DNA of 50,695 nt, taken from assembly GCA_023439505.1 (NCBI GenBank), contig JAEXNR010000054.1, forward strand, positions 1 to 50,695. The letters are read 5' to 3'. The notes below the pieces were generated by a model. The model was not told the origin of the DNA. It made no database searches and saw nothing but the letters and a program-made list of their open reading frames with translations. The position numbers were made by a program, and so were the translations under genes. The number at the start of each line of letters is the position of its first letter. The stretch's first letter is position 1. Of this stretch, positions 1-9,318 are shown piece after piece. Source of the DNA: Bacillota bacterium. Its GTDB lineage: Bacteria; Bacillota; Clostridia; Lachnospirales; Lachnospiraceae.

Positions 1-15
1 CTCAGCTCTTGTCAT
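1..15 (-). CDS. Possible start of a gene running off the left edge
   Basis: Read on the minus strand, an AAAGGAG Shine-Dalgarno-like sequence lies about ten bases before an ATG at position 15, which opens a frame reading M-T-R-A-E up to the window edge. Only five codons are visible, so nothing can be said about the product. It would be divergent from the surface-protein gene at 315. Confidence 0.3.
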
Positions 16-208
16 TAGTAAAATACTCCTTTGCGAAAAACTTTTCCTATAGTTTATCACAATAAGTACTTTAAAGTCCTATTCTTCAAATTAATTTAGT
101 GCGAAAAATATTTACCTTTCAAAGCTGGCTGCCCCATGAAAAGGTTTTGCTTTGATAAGCTCTGTCTGGATGGGAATCCGTAGGAATTTCCGTATGCTGT
201 GAGACCCG

Positions 209-260
209 GCAGCATCCCCTGGTTGAATGTAATAAAATCTTAAGAACCTGGGGAGGCTGC
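209..260 (+). other. Long stem-loop in the leader of the surface-protein gene
   Basis: The arms are GCAGC-at-CCCC-t-GGTT (209-224) and AACC-t-GGGG-ag-GCTGC (245-260). This gives 13 base pairs with a 1x1 and a 2x2 internal loop around a 20-base loop. No U-run follows, so it is not a simple terminator. GTATGCT occurs just before the stem (192-198) and again at its foot (261-267). The region 120-300 looks structured, but I cannot match it to a known riboswitch class. Confidence 0.5.
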
Positions 261-314
261 GTATGCTACCATTAGGAATAAGATATGAAATTATAATTAC
301 AGGAGGTATCAAAT

Positions 315-2504
315 ATGACAAAATTACGTTTGAAATTACTTATGTCCATATGTATTCTTATCTTTATCACTATGCTCCCTGCGGTAAAGAGTTATGCCGG
401 GGAAATTACGGTATATGATATTGGAAAAGGGAATGTGGTAATCAGTAAGTCTGGAGATTATAAAATTACAGGCAGTACGAAAGCGTATACTCTCATCGTT
501 AATCAGGGGGTAAGTGCCAATATTACGCTTAGCAATGCATCCATTATAAGCAATAAAGTCAAAGTCTCTCCCATCCAGATTAAAAACGGCGGGGCGGCTA
601 ATTTTGTGCTCACAGGAACAAATACGATAACAAGCAAGGAGCACGGAGCCGCAATTCATGTTCCGCAAGGTGCCAGGTTTATTATTTCTGCAAAGAGTAA
701 GGGAACGCTTACGGCGACCGGTGGCTTTGGCGGAGCGGGAATCGGTGGAAACTGTTTCTATGGGGAAAACAATGGAACAGGAACCATAACGATAAAGGGA
801 GGTACTGTAAATGCAGCAGGGGGTATGATGGGCTGCGGCATTGGAGGCGGAATATCGGACAGAAGCTTTGACAGTATACCGGAGTATAACTGCGGTGCCG
901 GGACAATCATCATCAGCGGGGGGAAGGTTACTGCAATCGGTGGATTATACAGTTCGGCAGGAATTGGCGGATCAAGTATAGAGAAGCAGGGGAAGATCAC
1001 CATCAGCGGGGGAGAAGTTAACGCGTCCTCCCTTTGGGGGGCAGGAATCGGCGGTGAAAATAAAGAAGGGAAAGGAAATATCATTGCAATCACCGGAGGA
1101 GTTGTAAACGCGACAGGTAACAGCTGTGCGCCGGGGATAGGAAACAGCCTGAATGCACAGGGCACTGTGGTTAATATAAGCGGAGGAACGATCAAAGCGC
1201 AGGGTGATTATGGCAACAGGCAAATCGAATCTTATGTAATCGACTGGAATAAGGAGACAAAGGACACGCTGACAACATATGATATTGCTGCTGAAAAGAT
1301 TGTCATTGACGGTGGGAATGTCATGGCGTTTACAAATTCCTCACAACCGTTGAATAAAGCAGGCAAGAAAGTATATCAGGGATTATTTAATTGTGAAAAA
1401 GCGCAGATTACTTCCATCCGCGCAGCAGGAACTGCCTATGGGGTAAAGGACATGGTATCTGCAGGATATCTGAGCCTTTATCTTCCTGAGAAAGTAACGG
1501 TAGAAATAAAGTCCGGTAACAAGAGCTTGTTTCGCCAGTATTTTTATGGCGGATCCTATGAGCTGTTTCGAAATTCAGAGCTCTTCCAGGAGGAAAGCCT
1601 GGATATTGGAAAGGGCGATATCGAGATTATTCCCGGAGGAGTAATTTATCAAAATCAGGTATATAGAATGAACCGGTATGTTATTACGGGAACGACGGCA
1701 ACCAACAGAATCACCGTGCATAAAAGCAGGGATCCGGTTCAACTGGTATGGAAGGATCTGAAAGCAGATCTTATGACCACAACCCAGGCGGATTTTCTTA
1801 ATGTAAGAAGTGAATGCCGGGTGAATATCCATCTGAAGGGAGAGAATTCTATTCGGCTGGGTGATGGTAAAAATGGGATCTATGTTGGACGCAGCGCCTC
1901 TCTTTGCTTCACAGGAGAGGGAAAAGACAGCTTAAGTGTAGATACCGGCACCGGTTCCAACGGCATCTTCACAAATTTTGGAGATGTCTTGAGCTATGGT
2001 GGCAGCCTGACCTTTCAAATGGGGGCGCAGGGCAGTGCAGTCAGGTTGGGCAATCTGGGTACCTTCTCTTTATATGGAGGAGTTGTTACAGCAAAGGGTG
2101 AGGAGGTACTAAGTATTACGGGAATGAATCATACCAAAGTGAATGTTTACGGTGGTCTTCTTAAGGTAGGATCCATCGGTGTAATAGAGAACGGCAATGA
2201 AGAGATATATAATGATACCCGGTTGGATATAACAGGTGGAAGAATAGAAGCCTCGGGCCGTGTTATATTTGGCACGATTAACATTTACGGGGGTGAAATT
2301 AAGTCCAGAATTCTGGGTTGTGGAACCAGCTGCGTGATAACTATGTACGACGGGGTGGTAGAGACGGGGGCAACAGCGGAAAGAATCGTTACCGGAGAGT
2401 ACACCTACAGTAATTTTACATGGTTGCTTTATGGAGGAAACTTTATCAACAGGCAGGATGTACCGTTGGAAGAACTGGACCGGATTGATAGACACACCAG
2501 CTGA
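315..2504 (+). CDS. Secreted beta-helix-like surface protein
   Basis: A 729-residue exported protein. Residues 1-29 form a signal peptide with a hydrophobic core and an A-G type cleavage site just before EITVYDIGKG. The body is rich in short Gly/Thr/Asn repeats, with recurring GAGIGG and I-x-GG-x-V motifs around residues 135-290 and ladder-like I/V-x-I/V-x-GG units to the C-terminus. That is the look of a right-handed beta-helix, as in Cthe_2159-type carbohydrate-binding proteins and adhesin-like proteins of Clostridia. No sortase motif, S-layer homology domain or obvious catalytic signature is visible. A strong AGGAGG (301-306) sits eight bases before the ATG. The gene is monocistronic behind a structured leader. 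Binding of a polysaccharide is an inference from family resemblance. Confidence 0.75.
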   Translation: MTKLRLKLLMSICILIFITMLPAVKSYAGEITVYDIGKGNVVISKSGDYKITGSTKAYTLIVNQGVSANITLSNASIISNKVKVSPIQIKNGGAANFVLTGTNTITSKEHGAAIHVPQGARFIISAKSKGTLTATGGFGGAGIGGNCFYGENNGTGTITIKGGTVNAAGGMMGCGIGGGISDRSFDSIPEYNCGAGTIIISGGKVTAIGGLYSSAGIGGSSIEKQGKITISGGEVNASSLWGAGIGGENKEGKGNIIAITGGVVNATGNSCAPGIGNSLNAQGTVVNISGGTIKAQGDYGNRQIESYVIDWNKETKDTLTTYDIAAEKIVIDGGNVMAFTNSSQPLNKAGKKVYQGLFNCEKAQITSIRAAGTAYGVKDMVSAGYLSLYLPEKVTVEIKSGNKSLFRQYFYGGSYELFRNSELFQEESLDIGKGDIEIIPGGVIYQNQVYRMNRYVITGTTATNRITVHKSRDPVQLVWKDLKADLMTTTQADFLNVRSECRVNIHLKGENSIRLGDGKNGIYVGRSASLCFTGEGKDSLSVDTGTGSNGIFTNFGDVLSYGGSLTFQMGAQGSAVRLGNLGTFSLYGGVVTAKGEEVLSITGMNHTKVNVYGGLLKVGSIGVIENGNEEIYNDTRLDITGGRIEASGRVIFGTINIYGGEIKSRILGCGTSCVITMYDGVVETGATAERIVTGEYTYSNFTWLLYGGNFINRQDVPLEELDRIDRHTS

Positions 2505-2572
2505 TCAAAATAAAAGCATATCCTCTAATCTCTGCATTTCTTTTAGCACTTAGTCATTGTGTAAGAAAATAC

Positions 2573-2601
2573 TTGCGCTTGATAATTATATGTGTTATAG
2601 T
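2573..2601 (+). promoter_or_regulatory. Candidate promoter for clpB
   Basis: TTGCGC (2573-2578) is separated by 17 bases from TATAGT (2596-2601), about 110 bases before the chosen clpB start. No complete CIRCE or CtsR operator is visible near it. Confidence 0.45.
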
Positions 2602-2712
2602 TGCAATAGAACAAATAAAGAACAAAGAGATGAAACAGGTCGCCGGATTACCGGAGAAACGACAGGTGCTATCTTTTTAAGCGCAAATTGCAGCGCAGAA
2701 ATGAGGTGTGGG

Positions 2713-5298
2713 ATGAATATTAGTAAATTTACTCAAAATTCCGTTCAGGCGGTACAAGACTGTGAGAAACTTGCCTACGAATATGGGCATCAGGAGATTG
2801 ATCAGGAGCATTTACTCTATAGTCTGCTTGCCCTTGAGGAGAGTCTGATTGGAAAACTGTTGCAGAAGATGGAGATCAATACCCAGGTATTCCTGGCGCA
2901 GGTAAAAGGACTTCTGAATAAACGAACGAAGGTTTCCGGAGGACAGGTCTATATCAGCAGCGATTTAAATAAGGTATTAATTAACGCGGAGGACGAGGCA
3001 AAACAGATGGGGGATTCCTATGTATCCGTAGAACATCTGTTTCTGGCGCTGATGAAGCAGCCAAATAAATCTATGAGACAGTTATTCGGTGATTTTCGGA
3101 TTGACAGGGAAGGATTTCTAAAGGTACTTATGTCAGTTCGGGGGAATCAGAGGGTGGTAACGGACAATCCGGAGGCTACTTATGATACATTAGAAAAATA
3201 TGGGTACGATCTTGTTTTAAAGGCCAAGGAGCAGAAACTTGACCCGGTTATTGGACGTGATAGTGAGATTCGAAATGTAATACGTATTCTATCCAGAAAG
3301 ACGAAGAACAATCCTGTATTAATCGGAGAGCCGGGCGTCGGTAAAACCGCTGTTGTGGAAGGACTGGCACAGAGAATCGTCAGAGGAGATGTTCCTCAGG
3401 CGCTAAAGGATAAGAGATTATTTGCACTGGATATGGGAGCTCTCGTGGCCGGTGCCAAATACCGGGGAGAATTCGAGGAACGCCTAAAAGCTGTTTTGGA
3501 AGAAGTAAGACAGAGTGAGGGGCAGATCATCTTATTTATTGATGAGCTTCATACCATTGTTGGAGCAGGTAAATCAGAAGGGGCCATGGATGCCGGCAAT
3601 ATGTTAAAGCCCATGCTTGCCAGAGGAGAGCTGCACTGTATCGGTGCCACTACGTTAAATGAATATCGATTGTATGTGGAGAAGGATGCAGCGTTAGAGC
3701 GAAGGTTTCAACCGGTTATGGTGAATGAACCAACGGTGGAGGATACCATCTCCATATTAAGAGGATTGAAAGAGCGTTATGAGGTCTTTCATGGTGTGAA
3801 GATCACAGACGGAGCACTGGTAAATGCTGCAGTGCTCTCCAATCGCTATATTTCGGATCGGTTTTTGCCGGACAAAGCAATTGATCTGGTGGACGAAGCT
3901 TGTGCCCTGATTAAGACAGAGCTTGACTCCATGCCTACAGAACTGGATGATATGCAAAGAAGGTTGATGCAGATGGAGATTGAGGAAGCGGCGCTGAAAA
4001 GAGAAAATGACAGGCTCAGTGCAGAGCGCCTGATGGAGCTGCAAAAGGAGCTGGCGGAGCTCTCGGAAGCCTTTTCTACGGCTAAGGCAAGATGGGATAA
4101 TGAGAAGTCCTCTGTCGAACGGGTGCAGAAAATCAGGAGTTCTCTTGAAGAGTTAAATAATGAGATTGAGCTGGCAGAACGAAATTATGATTTGAATAAG
4201 GCAGCTCAGTTAAAATACGGAATGCTTCCACAACTGCAAAAGCAGCTTGCCATGGAAGAAGATCGCCTGAAGAGAGAAGAAAATATGCTGGTTCACGAGA
4301 ATGTCAGTGAAGAGGAAATTGCAAAAATAGTTTCCAGGTGGACCGGAATACCTATCGTTAAACTGACAGAGAGCGAGCGGAATAAGACACTGCACCTAAG
4401 CGAGCAGCTGCATAAGAGGGTGATTGGTCAGGAGGAGGGGGTAGAGAAGGTATCTGATGCAATCCTGCGCTCCAGGGCAGGGATTAAAGATCCTTCCAAA
4501 CCCATTGGTTCCTTCCTGTTCTTAGGACCTACCGGTGTTGGAAAGACGGAATTGGCCAAAGCTCTGGCGGAGAGCTTATTTGATAATGAACAGAGTATCA
4601 TCAGAATCGATATGAGCGAATATATGGAAAAACATTCTGTTGCCAGGCTGATCGGAGCACCTCCCGGATATATTGGATATGAGGAGGGAGGACAATTGAC
4701 GGAAGCGGTCAGGCGTAAACCCTACTGCGTCCTCCTGTTTGATGAAGTGGAGAAAGCCCATCCGGATGTGTTTCATGTATTATTGCAGGTTTTGGATGAC
4801 GGGCGTATTACGGATTCCCAGGGCAGGACGGTGGATTTTAAGAATACCATTATCATTCTCACCTCTAATATTGGCTCCAGATACCTGTTGGAAGGCATTG
4901 ATTCCTATGGTGAGATTGACAGTACCTGTGAATCTCTGGTCATGAATGATCTGAGGGCTTCCTTCCGACCGGAATTTTTGAATCGGCTGGATGAGATTAT
5001 TCTATTCAAACCATTAACTAAAGAGAATATTTTAGGCATCATGGATCTTTTAATGGATGACCTGAATAAGAGAATGGAGGATAAGGAGATCACCATCGAA
5101 CTTAGTGCAAGGGCAAAGGAATTTGTCCTGGAAAGTGCCTACGATCCTTCCTATGGAGCGAGACCTTTAAAACGTTATCTTCAAAAGACAGTCGAGACCT
5201 TAAGTGCACGACTTATTCTGAGCGATCAGGTACATTCGGAGGATACCATAAAAATCGATATCATCGATGGGAAGCTTTCGGCAAGTGTGCAGCAGTAG
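2713..5298 (+). CDS. clpB: ATP-dependent disaggregase ClpB
   Basis: An 861-residue Hsp100 chaperone that, with DnaK, extracts and unfolds aggregated proteins in the cytosol. It has a double Clp N-domain (about 1-145), AAA+ module 1 with Walker A GEPGVGKT (205-212) and a DELH Walker B, a long coiled-coil middle domain (about 400-530) that separates ClpB from ClpA, and AAA+ module 2 with Walker A GPTGVGKT (605-612) and a C-terminal D2-small domain. No ClpP-binding tripeptide is evident. The open frame extends upstream to 2557, but that part does not resemble a Clp N-domain, and GAGGTG at 2703-2708 supports the ATG at 2713. It stands alone, with no dnaK or grpE nearby. Length and architecture are typical of the family. 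Confidence 0.93.
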   Translation: MNISKFTQNSVQAVQDCEKLAYEYGHQEIDQEHLLYSLLALEESLIGKLLQKMEINTQVFLAQVKGLLNKRTKVSGGQVYISSDLNKVLINAEDEAKQMGDSYVSVEHLFLALMKQPNKSMRQLFGDFRIDREGFLKVLMSVRGNQRVVTDNPEATYDTLEKYGYDLVLKAKEQKLDPVIGRDSEIRNVIRILSRKTKNNPVLIGEPGVGKTAVVEGLAQRIVRGDVPQALKDKRLFALDMGALVAGAKYRGEFEERLKAVLEEVRQSEGQIILFIDELHTIVGAGKSEGAMDAGNMLKPMLARGELHCIGATTLNEYRLYVEKDAALERRFQPVMVNEPTVEDTISILRGLKERYEVFHGVKITDGALVNAAVLSNRYISDRFLPDKAIDLVDEACALIKTELDSMPTELDDMQRRLMQMEIEEAALKRENDRLSAERLMELQKELAELSEAFSTAKARWDNEKSSVERVQKIRSSLEELNNEIELAERNYDLNKAAQLKYGMLPQLQKQLAMEEDRLKREENMLVHENVSEEEIAKIVSRWTGIPIVKLTESERNKTLHLSEQLHKRVIGQEEGVEKVSDAILRSRAGIKDPSKPIGSFLFLGPTGVGKTELAKALAESLFDNEQSIIRIDMSEYMEKHSVARLIGAPPGYIGYEEGGQLTEAVRRKPYCVLLFDEVEKAHPDVFHVLLQVLDDGRITDSQGRTVDFKNTIIILTSNIGSRYLLEGIDSYGEIDSTCESLVMNDLRASFRPEFLNRLDEIILFKPLTKENILGIMDLLMDDLNKRMEDKEITIELSARAKEFVLESAYDPSYGARPLKRYLQKTVETLSARLILSDQVHSEDTIKIDIIDGKLSASVQQ

Positions 5299-5414
5299 GA
5301 ATGGCGCAGGAAAGCAATTATGCCTGCATGAATTGGATTACTTTTATACAGATCGAATGTTTTGGCCTGATAAAACATAATATGTAATAAAAGTGATTTG
5401 TTTCGGAGGCTTAC

Positions 5415-5831
5415 ATGAGGAGGTTAAGAGTAGCAGTTTTGCTTTTTACCGTTGGGATTACGGCATTTCTTTCAACAGGGTGTAAAACAGAGAATACTGA
5501 CATCAAAAAAATAAAAGATTTAGAGTTTACGGTTGTTGAGGATGCGGATATACCAGGTGAATTAAAGGAGATTATAGATGAGAAGAAGGAAAATCCGTTT
5601 AAGCTGTCCTATTCCAACAAGGATTATTTGTATATTGTTGTAGGATATGGAAAACAGGGCAGCGGAGGATACAGTATATCCGTAGATGAATTATATTTAA
5701 CCAGTAATGCGATTTATATTGATACCAATCTGATCGGTCCTTCTGAAAATGATCTGGTTATGCAGGGAATAACTTATCCATATGTTGTGGTAAAACTGGA
5801 GTTTATGGATAAAAGTGTCGTCTTTGAATAA
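5415..5831 (+). CDS. Lipoprotein with PrcB-like C-terminal domain
   Basis: A 138-residue protein with a lipoprotein signal: a basic start (MRRLR), a hydrophobic segment and the lipobox L-S-T-G-C, with Cys at about residue 23. The C-terminal 80 residues contain V-G-Y-G-K-Q-G-S-G-G-Y-S-I and the ending Y-P-Y-V-V-V-K-L, which is the signature of the protease-complex subunit PrcB C-terminal domain found in many clostridial lipoproteins. Its biochemical role is not established. GGAGG at 5405-5409 precedes the ATG. A terminator follows, so it is a single-gene unit. Confidence 0.7.
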   Translation: MRRLRVAVLLFTVGITAFLSTGCKTENTDIKKIKDLEFTVVEDADIPGELKEIIDEKKENPFKLSYSNKDYLYIVVGYGKQGSGGYSISVDELYLTSNAIYIDTNLIGPSENDLVMQGITYPYVVVKLEFMDKSVVFE

Positions 5832-5854
5832 ATATATAATTTGGGAATAAAAAA

Positions 5855-5903
5855 GGAGGTGATGACCTGTCTGTTGAAGGAGAGGCATCATCTCCTCTTT
5901 TTC
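5855..5903 (+). terminator. Terminator after the PrcB-like lipoprotein
   Basis: GGAGGTGATG (5855-5864) pairs with CATCATCTCC (5886-5895) with one G-U pair, followed by TCTTTTTC. Confidence 0.75.
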
Positions 5904-6164
5904 AGACAAATAACGACGAATATCACAACATTTAGTTGGTGGCAGACTGATGTATTCAATATATGGTATAGCTAGTGTAAAACTGGAAAATATGTTGTGT
6001 TTTGGTCAAAATAAGTCATTGTATTTGTGCATATTTATAGAATACTCTAAAATAAGTAATCTTTTATGTGAAAATATCCCATGAAAATGAACAAAAATAG
6101 TTGGGAATCATGTGCATATTTTTTGCACAATAAAACACAAAAGATTAAATTGTCAGAATATTTA
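5904..6164. other. Gene-free AT-rich spacer
   Basis: About 260 bases before the veg promoter. No open frame with a ribosome-binding site was found on either strand. A small GTGCATATTTTTTGCAC stem-loop near 6111-6127 is the only structure seen. Confidence 0.5.
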
Positions 6165-6193
6165 TTGACAATCAACTAAAATTATGTTATAAT
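6165..6193 (+). promoter_or_regulatory. Consensus vegetative promoter for veg
   Basis: A perfect TTGACA (6165-6170), a 17-base spacer and a perfect TATAAT (6188-6193). It is one of the strongest promoters in the window and fits the very high expression for which veg is named. Confidence 0.9.
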
Positions 6194-6274
6194 ACGCATG
6201 ATGCTTGTAGTTTGTGACGGAATTATTGGAAACAATGTTTGGTATCGATGGAATGCTTTCATAAGGAGAAAAGA

Positions 6275-6520
6275 ATGATGAAGCAAAATGATGTTAACAA
6301 TGTTCGTAATGCTGTAAAAAGCCAAACGGGGAAAAAAGTAAAGGTAAGAATTAACAGGGGCAGGCATAAAGTTGATGAGGCAGAAGGGGTAATCTCTGAG
6401 ACATATCCCAGCATTTTTTTAATAAAAATACAGGATGGAAAAGATATGTCAGAGAGAGTAATGTCATACAGCTACACAGATTTATTGACAAAGGATGTAG
6501 AACTAATATTGTGCACATAA
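6275..6520 (+). CDS. veg: Veg family protein
   Basis: An 81-residue basic protein with the Veg signature: an N-terminal V-R-N-A-V-K-S-Q-T-G-K-K-V segment, then R-I-N-R-G-R-H-K and a C-terminal S-Y-S-Y-T-D-L-L-T-K-D-V-E-L. In Bacillus, Veg is abundant and has been linked to biofilm and matrix gene control. AAGGAG at 6263-6268 selects the ATG pair at 6275/6278. The longer open frame from 6239 lacks a ribosome-binding site. It has its own consensus promoter and terminator. Confidence 0.88.
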   Translation: MMKQNDVNNVRNAVKSQTGKKVKVRINRGRHKVDEAEGVISETYPSIFLIKIQDGKDMSERVMSYSYTDLLTKDVELILCT

Positions 6521-6536
6521 GATTAACGTATAGATG

Positions 6537-6573
6537 AGCTGAGACTTAAGGAGTTGGGTTTCAGCTTTTTTTA
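6537..6573 (+). terminator. Terminator after veg
   Basis: AGCTGA (6537-6542) pairs with TCAGCT (6561-6566), followed by a run of seven or more T. Confidence 0.7.
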
Positions 6574-6683
6574 TTGGATAAAATCTGTTTATTCCTCCAG
6601 AATGAATTCATAAATCCTAATTTATGCGAATAAGATATGACAGAGGCATTCCGTCTATGTCCAAATATAAGGAGGGATTTTAA

Positions 6684-8255
6684 ATGGAATTAATTAAAAA
6701 AAATATTCATATGAATAAATTAAAATGTAAGAGCACCCTGCAGCTTACATTGGACGATGATTTTAATGTGCCGGATATCAAACCGGATATTGATATGATA
6801 ATTGAAGAGCAGGGTGAAGTAAAAATAAGTGATATCAAAACCATGAATGGAAAGCTTATGGTTAAGGGTGTACTCATGTTTAATGTATTGTATCTCAGTG
6901 AGGAAGGGCAAAGCCAGATCAATAACATATCAGGTGAAATTCCTTTTGATGAAATAATTAATATGGAACCCACCTGTTCAGATGATGAACCTAATCTGAA
7001 ATGGGAGCTTGAAGATCTGACAACAGGATTGATTAATTCCCGGAAACTAAGCGTAAAATCCATCGTACGCCTGAATGTGGCAGTTGAAGACCTGTATGAC
7101 GAAGAAACAGCTGTCATGGTAGAGGGACCTGAGGATGTACAGTATATCAATAAGAGGATAGAAGTAACGGATGTATGCGTGAACAAGAAAGATACATTTC
7201 GTATTAAGGACGAGATTATGCTTCCGGGAAATAAGGGGAATATCTCATCCATCCTATACAAAGACATCCATTTAAACAATGTGGAAGTCCGCTTGCTGGA
7301 TGATAAATTCAGTATCAAGGGAGAGCTATCTGTCTTTCTTCTCTATACCAGCGAGGATGAAGAAAATCCCATTGAATATTATGAGACAGAAATCCCGTTT
7401 AGTGGAACCATTGATTGCAGCGGCTGTTCCGAAGATATGATTGATGATATTACCTTTAAGATCAGCAATAAAAATGTAGAAGTTAAGGCTGATGGAGACG
7501 GGGAAGAAAGAGTCATTGACCTGGAAGTCATTCTGGAAATGGATATTAAGGTATATGAGGTAGAGGAGCCGGATATTTTATGTGATGTTTACAGCCCCTC
7601 AATGGAAATAACACCCATCGTCAGAGATGCCAATTATGAAAATCTTGTGGTTAAAAACAACAGTAAGTATCGTATCGCAGACAGGGTAACTGTCAGCGAA
7701 GGCCAGCCTAGAATTCTGCAAATCTGTCATGCCGGCGGCCAGATCAAAATAGATGATATCATTCCCCAGGGAAATGAATTGCAGGTGGAGGGTGTGATTG
7801 AAGTTAGCATACTCTACATATCAGAGGATGACAAACGGCCTTTAAACTGCGTCAGAGGAATTATACCCTTCTCCCAGGAAGTTGAACTAAAAGGACTGAA
7901 ATCGGGAAGCAGCTTTGATGTTAAGCCCAATATAGATCAGCTGAGTGTCATGATGTTAGACAGTGATGAAATTGAAGTAAAGGCTTCCGTAAACCTGAAT
8001 ACCATCGTCTTTGACAAGATAACGGAGCCGATTATAACAGATGTTGTGGTGGAGAATCTTGATATGGATAAGCTGCAGGCAATGCCCGGGATCATCGGAT
8101 ATGTTGTGAAGTCCAATGATACGCTCTGGAAGATAGCCAAAAGATATTACACAACGGTGGATACCATTATGGATATCAACGAGTTAGAGAGTGATGCTGT
8201 CAAAGAAGGGGATAAACTGATTATCATGAAAAAAGTAGATGTGGTAATTTCCTGA
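6684..8255 (+). CDS. SPOCS (DUF3794) and LysM protein
   Basis: A 523-residue protein. The body contains repeated DUF3794/SPOCS modules, with the recurring pattern of a D-I-K-P-D start followed by V-K-G-V/L-x-x-x-x-L-Y-x-S-E-(D/E) (near residues 50-75, 215-235 and 370-390). Residues about 472-517 are a LysM peptidoglycan-binding domain (V-K-S-N-D-T-L-W-K-I-A-K-R-Y). SPOCS domains occur in spore coat and cortex proteins, and this architecture is common in clostridial spore formers. No signal peptide is visible, which fits assembly from the mother-cell side. AAGGAGG (6669-6675) precedes the ATG. A spore-envelope role is inferred from the domains. Confidence 0.8.
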   Translation: MELIKKNIHMNKLKCKSTLQLTLDDDFNVPDIKPDIDMIIEEQGEVKISDIKTMNGKLMVKGVLMFNVLYLSEEGQSQINNISGEIPFDEIINMEPTCSDDEPNLKWELEDLTTGLINSRKLSVKSIVRLNVAVEDLYDEETAVMVEGPEDVQYINKRIEVTDVCVNKKDTFRIKDEIMLPGNKGNISSILYKDIHLNNVEVRLLDDKFSIKGELSVFLLYTSEDEENPIEYYETEIPFSGTIDCSGCSEDMIDDITFKISNKNVEVKADGDGEERVIDLEVILEMDIKVYEVEEPDILCDVYSPSMEITPIVRDANYENLVVKNNSKYRIADRVTVSEGQPRILQICHAGGQIKIDDIIPQGNELQVEGVIEVSILYISEDDKRPLNCVRGIIPFSQEVELKGLKSGSSFDVKPNIDQLSVMMLDSDEIEVKASVNLNTIVFDKITEPIITDVVVENLDMDKLQAMPGIIGYVVKSNDTLWKIAKRYYTTVDTIMDINELESDAVKEGDKLIIMKKVDVVIS

Positions 8256-8415
8256 AAATGGATTTCTTGAATTCCTCTGTTAAGAAATACGAACTATGAT
8301 CCGAAATAGAAAGAGAAGACATTCCTTATACCAGGGAGGGCATGTCCTCCATAGCCATGGATGGCAGACAATGATAGTTCGGGATTTCGTATCCCCAGAG
8401 AATGGAGGAATTATT

Positions 8416-9024
8416 ATGAGCATAAGCAGTGTATCGAACAAGGAACAATATTACGCATCCAATGCAAAGACAACAACATCGGGTCGCACAAAAGGTACTG
8501 ATCGATCAGTTTTGAAGGATACCTTTGAGCCGGCAGCAGCTTATGAAAGATCCACTCAGATCCAGGAAGCAAATACGGTATATAAAAGAGATGATGAGAC
8601 AATTACCCGCTTAAAAGCAGAGATTGATCAGCGCAATCAGGGACTTCGGGATCTGGTCGAGAAGCTCCTCTTAAAACAGGGCAAGACATTGGATGATTCT
8701 GCCGATATCTATGCGCTTCTTCGGGAAGGGAAATTAAAGGCAGACCCTCAGACGAGTGCACAGGCGCAAAAGGATATTTCAGAAGATGGATATTGGGGAG
8801 TCAAACAAACTTCAGAGCGGATTGTGTCCTTTGCGAAAGCCCTTGCCGGAGGAGATCCTTCAAAAGCGGAGGTCTTAATTCAAGCGGTGAAAAAAGGCTT
8901 TGAAGCGGCTACAAAGACCTGGGGTGGAGAACTTCCCCAGATTTGTAAGGATACGCTGGATACAGCCATTGGTAAGCTGGAAGAATGGAGAGATGGCATT
9001 TTAAACGTGGAAGTTAACATTTAA
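8416..9024 (+). CDS. Hypothetical helical protein
   Basis: A 202-residue soluble protein of unknown function. The first 55 residues are Ser/Thr-rich and low in complexity. The rest is predicted mostly helical and charged, with a D-E-T-I-x-R-L-K-A-E-I-D coiled-coil-like stretch near 60-85 and a conserved-looking helical tail ending in L-E-E-W-R-D-G. No signal peptide or membrane segment. GGAGG at 8404-8408 precedes the ATG at 8416; the frame stays open upstream to 8296 but without a ribosome-binding site. The Ala/Ser/Lys-rich composition resembles short clostridial proteins often found near flagellar or spore genes, but I do not recognise the family. Confidence 0.7.
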   Translation: MSISSVSNKEQYYASNAKTTTSGRTKGTDRSVLKDTFEPAAAYERSTQIQEANTVYKRDDETITRLKAEIDQRNQGLRDLVEKLLLKQGKTLDDSADIYALLREGKLKADPQTSAQAQKDISEDGYWGVKQTSERIVSFAKALAGGDPSKAEVLIQAVKKGFEAATKTWGGELPQICKDTLDTAIGKLEEWRDGILNVEVNI

Positions 9025-9062
9025 GCTTACAAAATAATGGTGCCGACGTCATATCGGTTATG

Positions 9063-9120
9063 GAAAAGACTATTAAAAATTCAGAAGTGACCCTGAAGAT
9101 TAAAATAGTCTTTTCTTTAT
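9063..9120 (+). terminator. Terminator upstream of the riboswitch
   Basis: GAAAAGACTATT (9063-9074) pairs with AATAGTCTTTTC (9104-9115). A nested TTCAG/CTGAA stem lies inside and T-rich sequence follows. Confidence 0.75.
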
Positions 9121-9237
9121 ACACTTTTAGTGCTAGAAAAAACTCGAAAAAAATAATTTTATAGGGAAATTAGACCTATTTTTAAGATTAAGCTGTACAG
9201 TTGGAGAAAAAATTAGTAAAATCATAGTAAATAGTTA

Positions 9238-9318
9238 AACATTGGCAAACCTACCGAAAGGTAGCGACGCAAAGCTATAGGGCCTAATCTGAAGAGTAGG
9301 GCAGCCAGTTGCACTCCT
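9238..9318 (+). promoter_or_regulatory. Cyclic di-GMP-I (GEMM-I) riboswitch aptamer
   Basis: The aptamer carries the class hallmarks: GGCAAACC, a GAAA-capped stem (CTACC-GAAA-GGTAG), the invariant GACGCAAAGC, then the GGGCCT turn and GGCAGCCAGTTGC closing the second helix. Immediately after it, ATCTATG-tat-CATAGAT (9319-9335) can form a 7-bp hairpin without a U-run, so the switch may act on translation or RNA stability rather than as a standard terminator. It lies about 80 bases before the GGDEF-like gene at 9399. Ligand identity (c-di-GMP rather than the cGAMP variant) is inferred from class resemblance. Confidence 0.9.

Noticed and set aside
120..300. Cobalamin riboswitch
   Set aside because: GGGAATCC and a G/C-rich hairpin recall the class, but the order of conserved boxes does not match and the downstream gene is not a cobalamin gene.
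758..1195. Proline-rich minus-strand open frame inside the surface-protein gene
   Set aside because: Its proline-rich composition is the expected reverse complement of Gly-rich repeats; no start signals.
2541..2570. TTAGCACTT-like half of a CIRCE operator upstream of clpB
   Set aside because: Only one half-site is present and the required GAGTGCTAA partner is missing, so heat-shock control by HrcA cannot be claimed.
2557..2712. 52-residue N-terminal extension of ClpB
   Set aside because: The extra residues do not resemble a Clp N-domain, and a Shine-Dalgarno lies directly before the ATG at 2713.
6707..7318. Long minus-strand open frame opposite the SPOCS gene
   Set aside because: It is antisense to a well-supported gene, lacks a ribosome-binding site and has the composition of a shadow frame.
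8296..8415. 40-residue upstream extension of the hypothetical protein
   Set aside because: No ribosome-binding site is present at 8296; GGAGG lies just before 8416.
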